A DNA stretch of 37,500 nucleotides from Cryptococcus deneoformans JEC21 (GCF_000091045.1 NC_006684.1:777501-815000), one strand, 5' to 3'; numbered from the stretch's first letter, positions 17,965 to 30,146 are shown. Notes: a model not told the origin generated them from the sequence alone. Numbers and translations are program-made.

Positions 17965-20270
17965 TGCGGGAGGCTTTTCTTTCCTTCACAGGATTGAAGT
18001 AAATATTACCCTGAACATTTTCCTCTGCCGAAATAAATTGTGCCTACCCATCAGGCACACTGCCGGTTGTGGTTGTTGTTGGTCGCCGCGATCAACCGCA
18101 GTAACGCAAGGGTGGCATAAGACAGACGTTCGAGAATCGCGGAAAAGGAAAAAAGAGGAAAAGAGGAAGGCGGAAAGACGAAGAGGAAACACAAAGGGAG
18201 AAGAGCAAACTAGCATAGGGATAGGGGATAGATGATAGATGGAAGAGGGAAGTCGTTAAGAGACAGGCGATAAGAGAGAGGATATGCGTAGAATCTGAAA
18301 GCTGAAGCTGAGAACTAAGAACAGAGAGCCCTTTTTACCCCGACGGCTCTTCGGCAAACGGTGGGGGGGATCAAAAAGTAACCGCAAGCGCTAGTGATGG
18401 AAAACCAAATTCTTTGCGGAAAGACAAACGACGCCGTAAATTCTCACCAATGGCCTACTACTATCTACCATGTGCTGCCTTGTGCACCTGACTTCCCCTG
18501 GTTCCTATGACTTCCACCTAATTAGGATAGCCAATTTAGCCAAGTCGAGCGAGATATTGCACATTCTACCATGATTGATGTTTCACAAATCATCCTTCAA
18601 CTTGGGACAAAGATTATTACGGCAGCCAACGTCGGAGGACGATAATGGTTATGGATTCATGATACGTCAAATGTGGTGTGCTCAAATTAATCAGTGTCTT
18701 CTTGTGCTCTATAGAGTCAGTGTATTTTGCAACGCTGCTCTCGTATCCTATTATTACAAGGTACACGAGCATACGCCTTGCATGGTTAAAAGCTTCGGTT
18801 CGTGTATACAAGATTGTATGCCGACCAACTAAGATCGGGGGATACATACACTTAGACATAAAATAGCAGGTATTACTAAGCCCGTTGATTGTTGTCGTTG
18901 ATTATCAGTTCATTGCACTCTTTACCCCCCACCTCCTACATAGGTGGAGTATTGTGCATTGTCGGTCAAGTACGATGGTATGCAGTATTACCCCTCGTGA
19001 TTTCACCATCCGCGTATAACGGTTGACTGAGTAGCCGAAGGAAACAGAACAACGGATTATAGCCAAGAACTATTGCTGGCCGGTATGCCTGCCATGATGG
19101 CTGACAACGGAAAATGTCGCAGCCCATTGCCGCACATTCGATCTGGCTCGCTTCTGATTGCCCTGACAGTGCCCGGCGGGATCGGGGAATCTGAAAGAGA
19201 CTAATCATAATAAAAGTCCAAAGGGAACCAGGAACCAGGAACTCTGTCAGATCACCAGATCCGGATCATCCATCACATAACGAGAAAAGAAATGAGGAGG
19301 GATTGGGTCGTCGAGCGTAATAGAAAAGAGATGAAAAATGAGACATAGAGAAGATGAGAGGTGGAACCGAGAGCCGATCGAACTGAGAATTGCGGATCGA
19401 AATCCCCTAGATTCCAAGTTTCATGCCCCATTTTTCAAATGGCTGGCCCCGGACGACTCCAAGTCTCAACCCCATTTATAAGGCTCTTAACAGGCAAGAA
19501 TAAAACTGTACGGCGTAATATGCAGGGGAGGCCAACAGTCGGAAAATCATCGGGTTTCTTGTTTATTAAAATGTACCTGATCGAATATTTCCATAGCCAT
19601 CTCCTCATCAGCATTCTTTTTCGGCCTTTGTTGTCTACAACGGCAGTGCGGTATACGTGTCAGTTAATGAGGCGACCATGAGTCATTTAACAAGGCGAAA
19701 TTAGGACTACGGGGGACAGATGTTGACAATGCAGAGGCAGTTTGAAAATGAAGCAGAGGCATCTTGGGGGAAGAATGGAAAAAGGAAGACGACGGGAAGT
19801 ATAGGGAGAAGAAGAAGACTCCGCTGATCCAAGGCCACTGCTTGTTGGACTTGACAGTTGTCCACACCTCGTTCAGGTGGGCGCATAGCTTATTGCTAGA
19901 GTGACAGACTTTTGCCAAGGCGTAAGCCTTGTCATTTTTAGCAAGTTTTAGCAGCGGACGAAGTAGAACCTGCCGTCTGTATTACTCCATCTTGAAAAGC
20001 TGACAAGTTCTATGCATCGGTCCGTATCTCGAGGATGGACAACAGACTCGCGCTAGCTCATTTTAGCCCATTATTGGCGATTTCTTCTGCCTGTGGGAGA
20101 CGCTGGGTTTTTACCAAACATTCAGCGCTGTTGATGACTCTTTGAGGATCTTATGAAGGGTTGTCAGAACCATCGGTAGATAGGGTCCCAACATTGAGGA
20201 AGGATGTTGGTCGAAATGGAAAAAGTCGAAGGAAAGGGAGACAGACCGAGTAGAGAGCGCGGTTGGATTG

Positions 20271-20278
20271 TATATAAA
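20271..20278 (+). promoter_or_regulatory. TATA box TATATAAA of a possible plus-strand transcript
   Basis: A consensus TATATAAA followed about 25 bp later by an ACCCTTAC / CCATCC pyrimidine-type start region. No supported open frame follows, so any transcript may be non-coding; a chance TATA in AT-rich DNA is the alternative. Confidence 0.3.
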
Positions 20279-21535
20279 CCTCTTCACACCCTTACGAAGA
20301 TCCCTTGACGATCAATATCATATGTATTAGACATAATATATACCTCCATCCTCACTATATGTCTACCGGTCGGTCATATCCATACCGACTACCTGCCTCT
20401 TACCTGGCCTTACAAGGGTATCATTCATCAGTGTCGTCGTCGTCATCGGTGAGGACACTACCGATCATCAGCGGCATGATATCAATGACAGTCAAAATAT
20501 GCCGCAGCACAGCACCATCTACAACAACGCGGAGTTGAAGAAGTGTGGTGAGGGCAAGATGCGTCGTACCTAGAAACAATCGCAGTGCAACTAAAATTAA
20601 TACAAAAAGAAGAATAGATAGATATTCACTTCCACCCACTTCTATTCTCCTTGATCTCTATTATTATGGCAGCGGCTGAGCTACTGGTGCTGACTGACAG
20701 CGAGAGAGTTGGGAGGTTCAAGATGAGCGGCTCCAATAGCAACCTTGCCTTTGGCAAAGTTATCCTTGGCCAGAGTGCTTAGGACTGACCTCGTCCTTGG
20801 CTTTTCGCGTAAGATCAGTGTTGTTTTTGCAAAGGTCTTTGACTTCTTGTATAGCATCATTGTATTGTTGTCATTGGTTTGGCCCAGCACTTGCTTAAAC
20901 AAAAAAGGGAGGAGACCTTGAAGGCTGTTGTTTAGCAGCGCGTAGGTTGTTCAATATGTACCTGCAATCTACGTCGTCAGAATCGCTGATGGAGACTCAT
21001 GATCTGTTGATTCTGTTGTTGAAAATTCATTTTGTAGCGTTGCAGCTGTTCAGTCACAGTTGGGGTTTCTTGAAAGTACGCCGATCTTTATGTAAGGAGA
21101 TAGAGAGGGGGCGCAATAATCGACAAAGAAAAATATCTCAGGTATTTTGATTATGTATCTTGTAGCACATGGTGGTACGTCCCCAAAATTCACTGCGGCG
21201 GCCTTGAAAATCGTAATATGTTTACAAGATGTACGCTGTATTGGTATTACGCTTAAGTCAATGTGGACATTGTTTCCCACATATGATCATCTTTCCTAAT
21301 TATCCAGCCAGTTATTACCATTGGTTGGTGCGTATTAAATCTTACAGATAACAATCTCCTGTTTGTACGACACAATACATGGCTGATGGCATCGGTTGGT
21401 ATGCAAAGAAATTCCGCTCTTCAATCGTATGTGATGTAAGATTCCCTTTTTCCAAACTGGACACAACTATCATTGTTGAATTGATATATTTTGGATTTAC
21501 AAATATAGTGGTGCTGGCTAAACCTGAGGCGGTTC

Positions 21536-23183
21536 TTATGCCCTAGGCCTCCTTGATGCCTCAGAGGCCATACGAATAGCCCAAGTGAGCCTATTGAAAT
21601 GATCAGCTTCGTTTCCGAACATTACAAGAGCAACCCTTACTCGTAGCTCTTGGTGGCATCCTCAAAGGAAGAAAGAATGTGGGGGTCGGGGCCGCCTTCG
21701 ATACAATCGATGAAAGATGAAACCTCAGAGAAGAAGGGGTCATCATCAGTGTAACTGTGACGTTCCTCGTGATCATCTACAGGCAAAGTTAGGATTGCAC
21801 TGTATCAACATCCATTAGGGTGCTCACCTCCAGGACGTCTGACGTAGAGAGTAGGAGAGTTGTAAGGGTCGATAAGCCTCATGTGGTATCCTGTGTGCGA
21901 GTCAGGTTAGAAAAACATTTTGTTTGATTCAAGCTCACCATCGGCCCAGACTTCCAGTTCGCAAGAGTACGCAGTACCCTGAAGAGCAACGGCGTGCTGG
22001 AATGATCCGACTGCACCGTTTTCGTACTTCCAGATGGCACTGGTAAGACGGGGAACCCTCAAATCCTCGTCGATCTTGGACTCATCGATGGGAATCTTGG
22101 AAAGCTTTCCAGGCTCTTCGTACCATTCAACGGAGCGAGAACTGAAATTCAGTCAGTTACGGAAGGTACACTGATATTCTGCACTTACGCGATACTGTTC
22201 ATATCGACGTCACCGCCGAAGTACCTAGATAAATCACAGAAATGAGTACCTTGTTCGATGACAGGGCCCATGTCAATGGCCTTGTTCCACCAGGCAGGCT
22301 TGGCAATAGCCTCATAAGCACAAGACTGTATGATATGATTAGCGAACTTGCACTCATTTACACGAGGACTCACGTAACGGGCATTGGTGGCCATAACAGT
22401 AAGGTTGTTCTCATGGATGATCTGTTTCATCTTCTGAACGCATTGGAGATACCTGAGCATGTATCCGACAGACACAATATTGCCATTCTCGACGAGCCTT
22501 TGGGTGACCTCCTTGGCAGCTTGGACAGTACCGGTGCCCACGGGCTGACTAGAGTTCAGCTAATCTGAATAGCGGTAACGTCATAAAACTCACCTTCTCA
22601 ATGAAGTACGCTGTTTTGGGGAAGAGCTTGAGCATCTGGATTTCAAGATCTTGCCCCTTGGTAGTACCGCCACGATAGGCAGGAGGGCAGCCTACAACGA
22701 TAGCGCTTGTCAAATGAATCAGCATTTGACTTGAATCAGGAACCGGTAATATTCACTTGGGGTCTTGTATGCCTTGGTTCTTCAAATCCGCGTGGTAGTC
22801 CTCAATAGTTTTATAGACTTTAGTGTCTTTGTAAGCAGACTCGACGAAAGATTGTCGCTTGCCGTCAAGCACCTTTTCGGCACGTTCAAGTGAAGGATCA
22901 ATAAGAGCGGTGACCTTCAAACGGGGACCGAGTTTGTGTTCAAAACGGAAAGAATGGCTAAAGGTGCATTAGCAAGAAGTCGGAGTTTTAACATGCACTA
23001 GAATCTAGCTCACTTCCAAGGACCCTCGTCGGACCCAAACATGATATTCTACAGGAGAATATTACTATCAGCTGGGAACAACAAAGGATTGAAGGTCAGA
23101 CTCACGCCAGCACCAATCATGACCACGTTGAAATCCGCTCCGGGCTCAGGAGGAGGTTGTCTAAACATAGCGTCAGGTGCCAT
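21536..23183 (-). CDS. Gfo/Idh/MocA-family NAD(P)-binding oxidoreductase (396 aa, 10 exons)
   Basis: Likely acts on a sugar or polyol substrate with NAD(P); the substrate is not evident. Exons: 23183-23106, 23048-23014, 22957-22757, 22705-22594, 22544-22374, 22325-22189, 22141-21939, 21890-21828, 21776-21641, 21590-21536; total 1191 nt. The Rossmann start FNVVMIGAGNIMFGSDEGPW supplies GxGxxxxG at residues 23-30; FIEKPVGTG is the family EKP motif with the active-site-type Lys; WWNKAIDMGPVIEQGTHFCD is the conserved helix of the C-terminal domain. The ending LTWAIRMASEASRRPRA is basic. Start at MAPDAMFR is the shorter choice; the frame stays open upstream to ATG 23363, adding 60 residues rich in Arg/Ser/Leu and poor in acids (RKRFISTSTLLLPRHG), resembling a mitochondrial presequence. 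It belongs to a fungal orthologue group known to me only as a putative oxidoreductase. Confidence 0.85.
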
Positions 23184-24293
23184 AGCAGTGACAGCGATTC
23201 CACGACGATGAGAAGGGGCAAGGGGCGCATTGCAATGTTCGGTAAATCCATGCCGAGGGAGGAGAAGAGTCGAGGTGGAGATAAACCGTTTCCGGAGAGG
23301 AAGAAGATCGGGCGATCGGACAGTGGAATTTGCAAGAAGTTGCCGTTTCAAACAAGTGCCCATGCGGATGATAGCGGGAGTTGGGATGATGATTGCGTGA
23401 AGGTTGGGGTGCATGTTGGGTGAGGGGTTTCGAGTGGTTGCAAAGCAAGTTGAAAGTAATTGAAGTTGAGAACACGTGTGACAGGATAAAGGTCACGATT
23501 CCAAGTTGAAGGACGCATTTTATATCCCAAGGGCAACAACCGCGTCAGAAGGAAAGGTTTGTTGTCGTGCAAGGTTGCGGAGCCAAAGGTATGGTCGAGA
23601 AACCGATGTTTCGCCGCACGGATCAGCAAAACCAGATGTAGCACATACAGTAATCACGTGGTAAAGGAACCATAAAAGAGATGGACGTCGCAAGTGATGG
23701 ATGATGCGCGAGCAATGAATGTTGGCGCAAGGAAAGTCGCCAAATTGATAATTATTGAGGTGTTAAGAGGAGGAATTATCATTGTGATGGGTATTCCCAG
23801 CCATCAACGAGGGAAACAAGATGGTACGCCAACATCGACATTTGTATCGTACGCCATATGGCAGGGAAGCAGGATATGTAACCCGGACGGATGGGCGTGC
23901 CGGGAGTAAAATGTATGGATTGGGGATGAAAGATGGAAACAGTTTGGTGACGATGGACAGTGCGCGAAGGAAAGGAAGGGCGAGGGATAATCGGCCAGAC
24001 GCAGCGGCCAAGCGACGGTGCCAGCCGACAACCCGTGGGGACCCGCGGACACCCGCAGAGGCGAGGAGCGAAGTCAGGTGCAGGGTAAAGAAAAGTGCCC
24101 GTCGCCGCCACAGCATTTCAACGCCATATACAGAGCAGCGCGAGCAGGCATCCAGCGTTTGGGGTGGAGGCACCGTGCGTGCATGATTCGACCGAATGCC
24201 AAAGGAAGGGCAGACGAGTCCATAGCATGAAGATCGGTCCGAAATCAAAAATAAAGAGGTAAAAATGGGGAGATAAAGAAGGAAGAACACACA
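23184..24293. promoter_or_regulatory. Upstream region of the oxidoreductase, downstream of the small mitochondrial gene
   Basis: Between two genes transcribed leftward. 23184-23414 is open in the oxidoreductase frame and may encode an N-terminal extension. The remainder is GC-rich around 24000-24060 (repeats of CCCGYGG/ACCCGC), and its minus strand is C/T-rich. Frames of 175 and 121 codons on opposite strands overlap each other and have compositional rather than coding character. Confidence 0.4.
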
Positions 24294-24614
24294 TCAGCAA
24301 CCTTGTTCATCCCTGGGAATCGACCGAAACGATACAAGATCGAGTATCACTCACGTATCCATTCGGACAGGCTTGTCCACGTTGATACCGGAATGGGGGG
24401 CCTCCTCCATACCTCCATCTCCCAAAGGAAGCGAAGCTTCAAGCTTGCTGATAGGAGAAGATGTGAAGGCCCGCGCAAACAGAGAGCTCCGGAGCCCAGA
24501 CGTCTTGAGGGTCACAGGTGCTGGGAGAGCACGAGAAAAAGTCGAGAGGGGGGCATGGCGAGAGAGGACTGCTTGAGGAAGCCGAGCGCGAAGAAGGGGA
24601 GCACGGAACGACAT
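24294..24614 (-). CDS. Small predicted mitochondrial protein (about 92 aa, 2 exons)
   Basis: Exon 1 is 24614-24355 and exon 2 24312-24294, joined by a 42-bp intron with a GTGAGT donor and CCCAG acceptor. The N-terminus MSFRAPLLRARLPQAVLSR and the next 40 residues are rich in Arg, Ser, Leu and Ala with no acidic residue until about position 59, and include ARAFTSSPISK, a typical mitochondrial presequence with an RAF/TSS cleavage region. The mature part would be only about 35 residues (LPLGDGGMEEAPHSGINVDK, then PVRMDTDEQGC). I do not recognise a family. The small acidic mature part could be a respiratory-chain or assembly subunit, but this is not shown. A different acceptor would change the last six residues. 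Confidence 0.5.
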
Positions 24615-26908
24615 CTGGATTGTTGTTTGGTGTTCTGCGAATTCGAAAACGACAAATGAAGTAAGACGCACGAAATAAGACGCATGGAAAAAGAACAAAG
24701 GCAAAAGTCATCAGCGCGTCTCACGGAGATGACGAAACAACCGGAAGGAGGAATACTGACCAGTAGTATGTGTCTACGACGGTGGTATGCTCCACAACTT
24801 GAATCGACCTGTTTCGGGTGTTCGGGTGAAAGAACTTCTCTCGAAATCCTTCTGCGATCGGAGATAGGAAGTTGTGGTTGGGGGGTAAAATGGAGGAGCT
24901 TGATTCCAGAAGTGGGAATGACTTGCGATTTGCTCTGCTATTTATATGAACGGTATTCGCTCGTGTCTTGTTGAATCCAATTCTTGTGCATAAAATTTAT
25001 TCATTTTGATTGTTTCTCCTCCTTCGCTCTCGCTCCTCTTTCGTAGGGCACACAGGGGCAAAGGAGACATGAGATGAAAATGAGGAGTTCGGGGTTCGTG
25101 GTCTGCTGGCTAAGACTGCAGTGTTCTGCAAGGGAGGGCGTCGTCTGTCGTCATCGTGTCAACCCCAGTCGTGAACGATTGGCCAATAAGCATCCAAAAA
25201 GTCATTACCGGCGGCACCCGTACCTTGCATCCCACCTTAGTCCCACAGCATTATTATTACATCCCACTCCCAGGAAAAGGACTTCCCCACGTTAAACGAA
25301 GAAATGCACCCTATCTGTTTGCGGTTCGTGGTCGGCTTCCACCTAACCCCCCGCCTTGGCGCTGTTGCACCCCGGCGGCAGACTGCAGGCAGGCTTGCTC
25401 ACTAGCTCACACCTATAAAAAAAGTCAGGGAAAAGGCGCCAGGTGTGGGGTATATGAAAATAAAATGACGCAAGCTCTATTCGTTATGCTATGTACTGCA
25501 CCACAGACTCTATACAACAGTCGCACCCAATTTATTCGTTTAACAGATCAAAGCTATACGTTCAGCAATAATTTATAAGTGCAGTCTGTGGCCTCCCCGC
25601 CCCCATCTCATTTTTGGGGACGCAAGAATCGTTCGTTGTATCGCAGAGATATTCGTTATTTTAGGCTCGACAAAGTCCTCGACGGACATCGGCCGGTCTC
25701 CAGCGAGGCACGAAAGTTTCGAGGAAGGGCTTGTCGCAAATTTGCAGGGGTTGTCGGAGTGATTTTGGTCTTTTTCGACCATTTTCAAACGACCACTGTT
25801 CATGCATACAAAGGTAATAAGACCTAAATATTTCAGAGGATGATACTACAGGACAAGGCCTTTCTTCCACAGGATAAATATTGGGTCTGTAAATAGCCCA
25901 GTGTCATGCATAACGGCCACAAAGTCAGGGTTCATCTCAGATTTGATTCCTTCGGTAAAAAAAAGAGCGGCAACGAAGGTATTTCACTATTGTTACACCT
26001 TCGCCCTCATCCGCCTTACATGAAACACCTGTCGGCTTTGATGCAACCAATCCCTCACCCTAGCCACCTCTTTACGCTTCCCATGCCGTAGGCGACCTCT
26101 TGGACAAATTTTGCCGACTCCTTCCCTAGAATTAGACAAATCCATCTTGGTGAAGATGTTCATGTGCATTTGTGCCATTGCGCCATTCTGAGCTGTGATT
26201 ACTTACTGTGCGTACTATACAGAACATTGCAGTTTACTACGACGGCGAAGAAGAGTCCAGAAAAAACTACAGGACTATTAGTTGCCATCCTTTTGTGAGT
26301 TGTACTGGTACTGTATCCGTCATCCACAAGCAACTGTATTTAAGTACATAGGATCCTTTGCCATGCATCAGAGCATAATGGTAATGTAGTGCATTCTTAT
26401 CTGACAACCGCCCGCTAAAATTCGAGATAATTAACCAATGGCTATCATTCGCTCTAACAGCTTATGAACATAGTTTGAGCCTGACCAAAATAAAAGGTGA
26501 AAGAAAAAGAAAAAAAAGAGAAATGTGACCGACTAGCGTGAAGGTTAGCTTCATGTAAAGATTCACTTACAACTGAGAATGTCGATACACCGTGAATCTC
26601 TTGATCTCGGTCTACTGTACCACAAACAATCGAACGGTGCTGTCAGTGTGCATTATACACAAACACAATTTGATAATGGAATGAAGAGCATAGCCAGGCA
26701 GAGGGCGGCTGACATGGGCGGAGCTTTAGGGGACAAGAAGGCGGGGGCAGATCACTTGATGTTTGTGAAGGCTAGGCGATAGTAACAGAGAGAAAGGAAG
26801 ATGAGCGAAGTAGTTAGAATCGTAAGGTACACGATTTTTAATTCTGGTATACTAATGCGGCTGCGTCAATAGACTGTTTTCCATACCCGCTGTACTACTC
26901 ACAAATCA
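24615..26908. other. Intergenic region (2.3 kb) without a supported gene
   Basis: 24615-25050 is the upstream region of the small mitochondrial gene. A CTATAAAAAAA box on the plus strand lies at 25413-25423. A 140-codon frame at 25156-25578 has no ATG start and no motif. A 68-codon ATG frame at 26579-26782 (ending KKAGADHLMFVKARR) has coding-like composition but no splice partner or family; it may be a small gene or a remnant. 26490-26525 is an A/G-rich run. No RNA gene was recognised. Confidence 0.35.
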
Positions 26909-29900
26909 TTAGTCCTTCCTCGTCCTTTTGTTTTCGCCTTCCTCTCCTTCACTATCATACGACCTTTTAGGTGCTGTCGTTGTGTCATCATTTTCCACAA
27001 TGAGATCGGCATTCACCGCAGTCTCCTCTTCTGGTATGCTTGCCCTTATTGCCTTGCCTTCTTCATCGTCATCCAACGTCCCTTCATTCGTCTCATATCC
27101 TCCCTCGTCATCATCTCCAATGTCTTTTACAAGCTCTTCCTCGTCCTCATATTCAACATCACCAATAGCTTCGTCCTCATTTGGAGTGACTTCCACATCA
27201 GCTAGAGCGTCCCTGCGTGGGCCTAGTAATACTGTGAGCCTTAGAAGCCAATAAGGTAATGATGAGAAAACTTGCCTGCTTCGGCTGTGTCTCCCACAAG
27301 ACCTGCGTCGTTTTCCACTTCGAGTCTGGAGGAAAGATGATCGGCGTCGTCGTTTTCACCTACCCCGGCATGCCTCGCTGACTTGCTCGTCTCTTCGACC
27401 TTCATTTCCATTCCCGCGCCAGTCTCAGCATTCTTCGGGTCGCTTTTTTCTACGATGGCTGGAAGTCTAGACGGTTCCGCCTGTTCAGCAGTCAGTTTGG
27501 ATTTGTCCGATTCAGAAACAAGGACGAAGCCGGCTTCATCCGAAACAGTGTAACTTGATAAGGAATCCTGGCCGGCTGAGACCTTTGGAGACAAATGAGC
27601 CACTGAAGATGAAGCATCTTTTGAAACAGGACTATCTTCTTCTCTAAAGTCAAAGTTCTCTTTGGAGCGCTCCGAAAAATCTTGGTACTCGTTCGAGCTA
27701 CCATCATCTTCAGCTCCAGCATCAAAATCTGCTTGACCATCTCCTGGCGTTGATGATGCATCGACCACTGATTCGCGAGTCGAATCAGCTTGATTCCTCT
27801 CGGTTGCCTGAGGTGATCCAGCAGCAAGGCCTGAAACATTATCAATAACGTTCCCCAGTATGGTATAATGAAATACTGACTCTCAGGAAGTAAATTATCC
27901 GCTGGATCTTTCTCTTCGGACTCTTCCGGCCAAACAGCATCGACATCTGCCTCGCTATTGTCCAAAACTTCGACAATATCATTCTTGTCTTCATTGCCTT
28001 CTAACGGCAGCAGTCAGATTTCCAATTCATTACAATTGTACATACGCTCTTACCTCTGCCAGCAGCATTGACTGCCGGTTTTGAATCCGTGACTGGGAGT
28101 TCAAGTGGTCGGACTTGGGTGGTTTCCAAAGGTCCTAGTTAATTGTTAGTCTGGCAACAAAACTATTTCAGAACAGCCAGTCTCACGATGTAATGCTCGG
28201 GCGGATACGTCTTTAGAGTTATCAACACTAAGGTCAAAATCTTGCAATTCCCCTGTATAAAGAAATGAGAAAATGATTGTAAGTTTCGAGCAATGAGCAA
28301 TAAAAATGACTTACCATCATGATTCTTGTCTGAAGCCGCTTGCCTACCTTCTTCATCGGTGTACTCATCCTCAACACTCTCACCTATATTCTCGGGTTCA
28401 TCGTCATAGGCTGCCTCTTCCTCTACGTATTCCTCATATTCATCATCATCATCATCGCCTCCGCTGCTTTCGAGCTTCTTTTCTGTGTGACCTTTCACTC
28501 CACTGTAATCCTGATTTTCTTGATCATGAGGCGGTTCTTCGCTGGTACTTCTACTTCTAGCAGCTTCCAACTCTGACTGAATAGCGTTGAACCTCGTAAT
28601 AAACCTGGAAGATTCCCAGGACAAGTGAAGCTGGACGGGTTCAGGTAGATCACAACCATGATAAAGGTTCATAAGTTCCAAAAATGTTATCGATTGGAGA
28701 TTCACATCATCCTTTTGCCGACGCATTAGCTTCAGTAGTAAACGTGTTAGAAAAAAGATCCGGCATGCTCACCTCAGACATCTTAAGATCCATAAGTTTC
28801 TCAGTTATCACCATTCCATCACCTGCACTATTGATTAATCCTTCCTTTGCGCATTCTGCCCGTATTGCACCCCAAACGTCCGCCAGACTTGCTTCAGCTA
28901 GCTCTAATTGTCGATTCTTGAGCCACACAGGAATCTGCCCGGGATCGCTCTCGACACTGGCAAACAGAGCGCGCGCGGGAGACAAGGAAGCAGGCAAAGC
29001 GCTCGCGGGAAGATGCAGAATAATAGATGGAAGATTCTCCGGGGTTAATGGCTCGTCATCGTAATAATCCTGCTCGCCATCGTATTCCGCATCGTCTTCA
29101 TACACGTCGTTAGAGGTGGGCGCGATTTTTTCTTCTTTGATCATTGAAGAGTCACGCTGAGGTGCAGCAATGGCACTTGAAGACGTAGCTACAAAGTCAT
29201 TTCGCACTGGGTCGGTCGTGGAACCGTCAACAGACACGCGGGCATCGGGAGCTAGCGCGACGTCTGTTCCCTCTTCTAACGCAGTAGAGTCAGCCGCCAA
29301 AACGTCATTCACCTCTCCAAGGAGCTCTTGCTTTCCTGTTTCATGAATATTACTTTCGCCGGATTTTGTATCGCTATGTGTCACTTCCTGTTCGTAAGTA
29401 GCGATCGAGGCTACTGAATCGGCAGGAAAATGAGCAGCTACCAGAGGGTCAACCGCTAAGGGCTCGTCGTCTGCTGCTGACGACTGTGGCAGATTGCGCT
29501 GTTCTGCGTCCAACAATCCAGGCGTTGCAGCACGCATCTCAAGCTCAGGAGTACGAGAGGAGGCATTCTGCACTTCTGAAGGTGGGTGGGAAAATATTGA
29601 GGCTTGCGCAGGAGCGACATCGACAGGTTCCGCTCGCGTGGGAGGGTCCATGTCAATCCTTTCTTCTTCTTCTTCGTACACATCAGCTGTGCCTTCTCCA
29701 TCGCCCATAACTTCATCACCATCCCCGTCTTGCCGCTCTTCGTGCATGTGTTTGCCCCCCAGGTCTTCGTCCATTCGCTCGTCTTCCGACCACCGATCGA
29801 TATCAATGTCCATTGTTAAGATAGATGGCCTGCCGATTGGGACTGGACGTATCACTGCCGGTGTCGTATTGTGTATAGCAGCGCAAACTAACAGAGTAGA

Positions 29901-29946
29901 TTCAGGATGATTATTAGGAAACCTGGCGTCTGTACATACATTTCAT
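26909..29946 (-). CDS. Large acidic protein, DUF2420-like (about 893 aa, 8 exons)
   Basis: Exons: 29946-29940, 29887-28773, 28729-28315, 28252-28187, 28134-28054, 28000-27881, 27830-27276, 27231-26909. The first exon is only 7 nt (ATGAAAT); the frame then stays open through VIRPVPIGRPSILT into the internal Met at 29813, so a shorter 866-residue form from that Met is the alternative. The N-terminal ~230 residues are acidic and disordered. Residues about 280-450 (LTPENLPSIILHLPASALPA ... QSITFLELMNLYHGCDLPEP ... ESSRFITRF) form the only folded-looking part and recall the fungal DUF2420 family by layout. The rest is Asp/Glu-rich low-complexity sequence ending KRSYDSEGEEGENKRTRKD, a nuclear-type basic end. 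The intron at 27275-27232 has a GC donor (GCAAGT). No catalytic motif is seen; a chromatin or scaffold role is a guess. It lies head-to-head with the SET gene, 200 bp apart. Confidence 0.7.
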
Positions 29947-30146
29947 TGTGCTTGTATCGACTGTGGCGGGGATAGTGGTGGCTCTGCTGCAGGAGGTGGT
30001 GGTGGCAACGGGAGTAATTAAAATTCCACGTAAGGTTTGATCTTGTTGAATACGTAAGAAGTGTTTCGGCGGCCGAGGGGCTGTTTGGCTCCCTATGTTT
30101 CTGGATTTCCACTCCTGCAAGCAAGTACGCCTACTAACCAGCACGC

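Larger units (their letters stand above)
17585..21535. other. Long (3.95 kb) region upstream of the transporter, no supported protein gene
   Basis: Next to the transporter are short GGGG repeats (entered separately) and, at about 18130-18210, a long purine tract (pyrimidine on the transporter strand) typical of leaders or promoters here. From 18.3 to 20.2 kb I see only unsupported frames. A TATATAAA box lies at 20271-20278. Short coding-like pieces occur on both strands at 20.4-20.9 kb (minus 20639-20421 hydrophobic with an acidic tail; plus 20664-20780, 38 codons; minus 20902-20681). None could be spliced into a recognisable protein. No tRNA or rRNA was recognised. Confidence 0.4.

Noticed and set aside
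20664..20780. 38-codon plus-strand ORF (MAAAELLVLTDSERVGRF...) and overlapping minus-strand coding-like pieces
   Set aside because: Coding-like composition, but no intron borders extend them and no family is recognisable; left as part of the unexplained region.
23763..24290. 175-codon minus-strand frame between the oxidoreductase and the small mitochondrial gene
   Set aside because: Overlaps a 121-codon frame on the other strand in GC-rich sequence; low-complexity Leu/Ser/Arg content, no family features.
25156..25578. 140-codon plus-strand frame
   Set aside because: No ATG at the start, no recognisable motif, and a TATA-like box falls inside it.
28306..28576. Plus-strand hydrophobic frames rich in His and Ile
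   Set aside because: Antisense shadow of the Asp/Glu repeat of the DUF2420-like protein (GAT/GAA codons read as ATC/TTC on the other strand).
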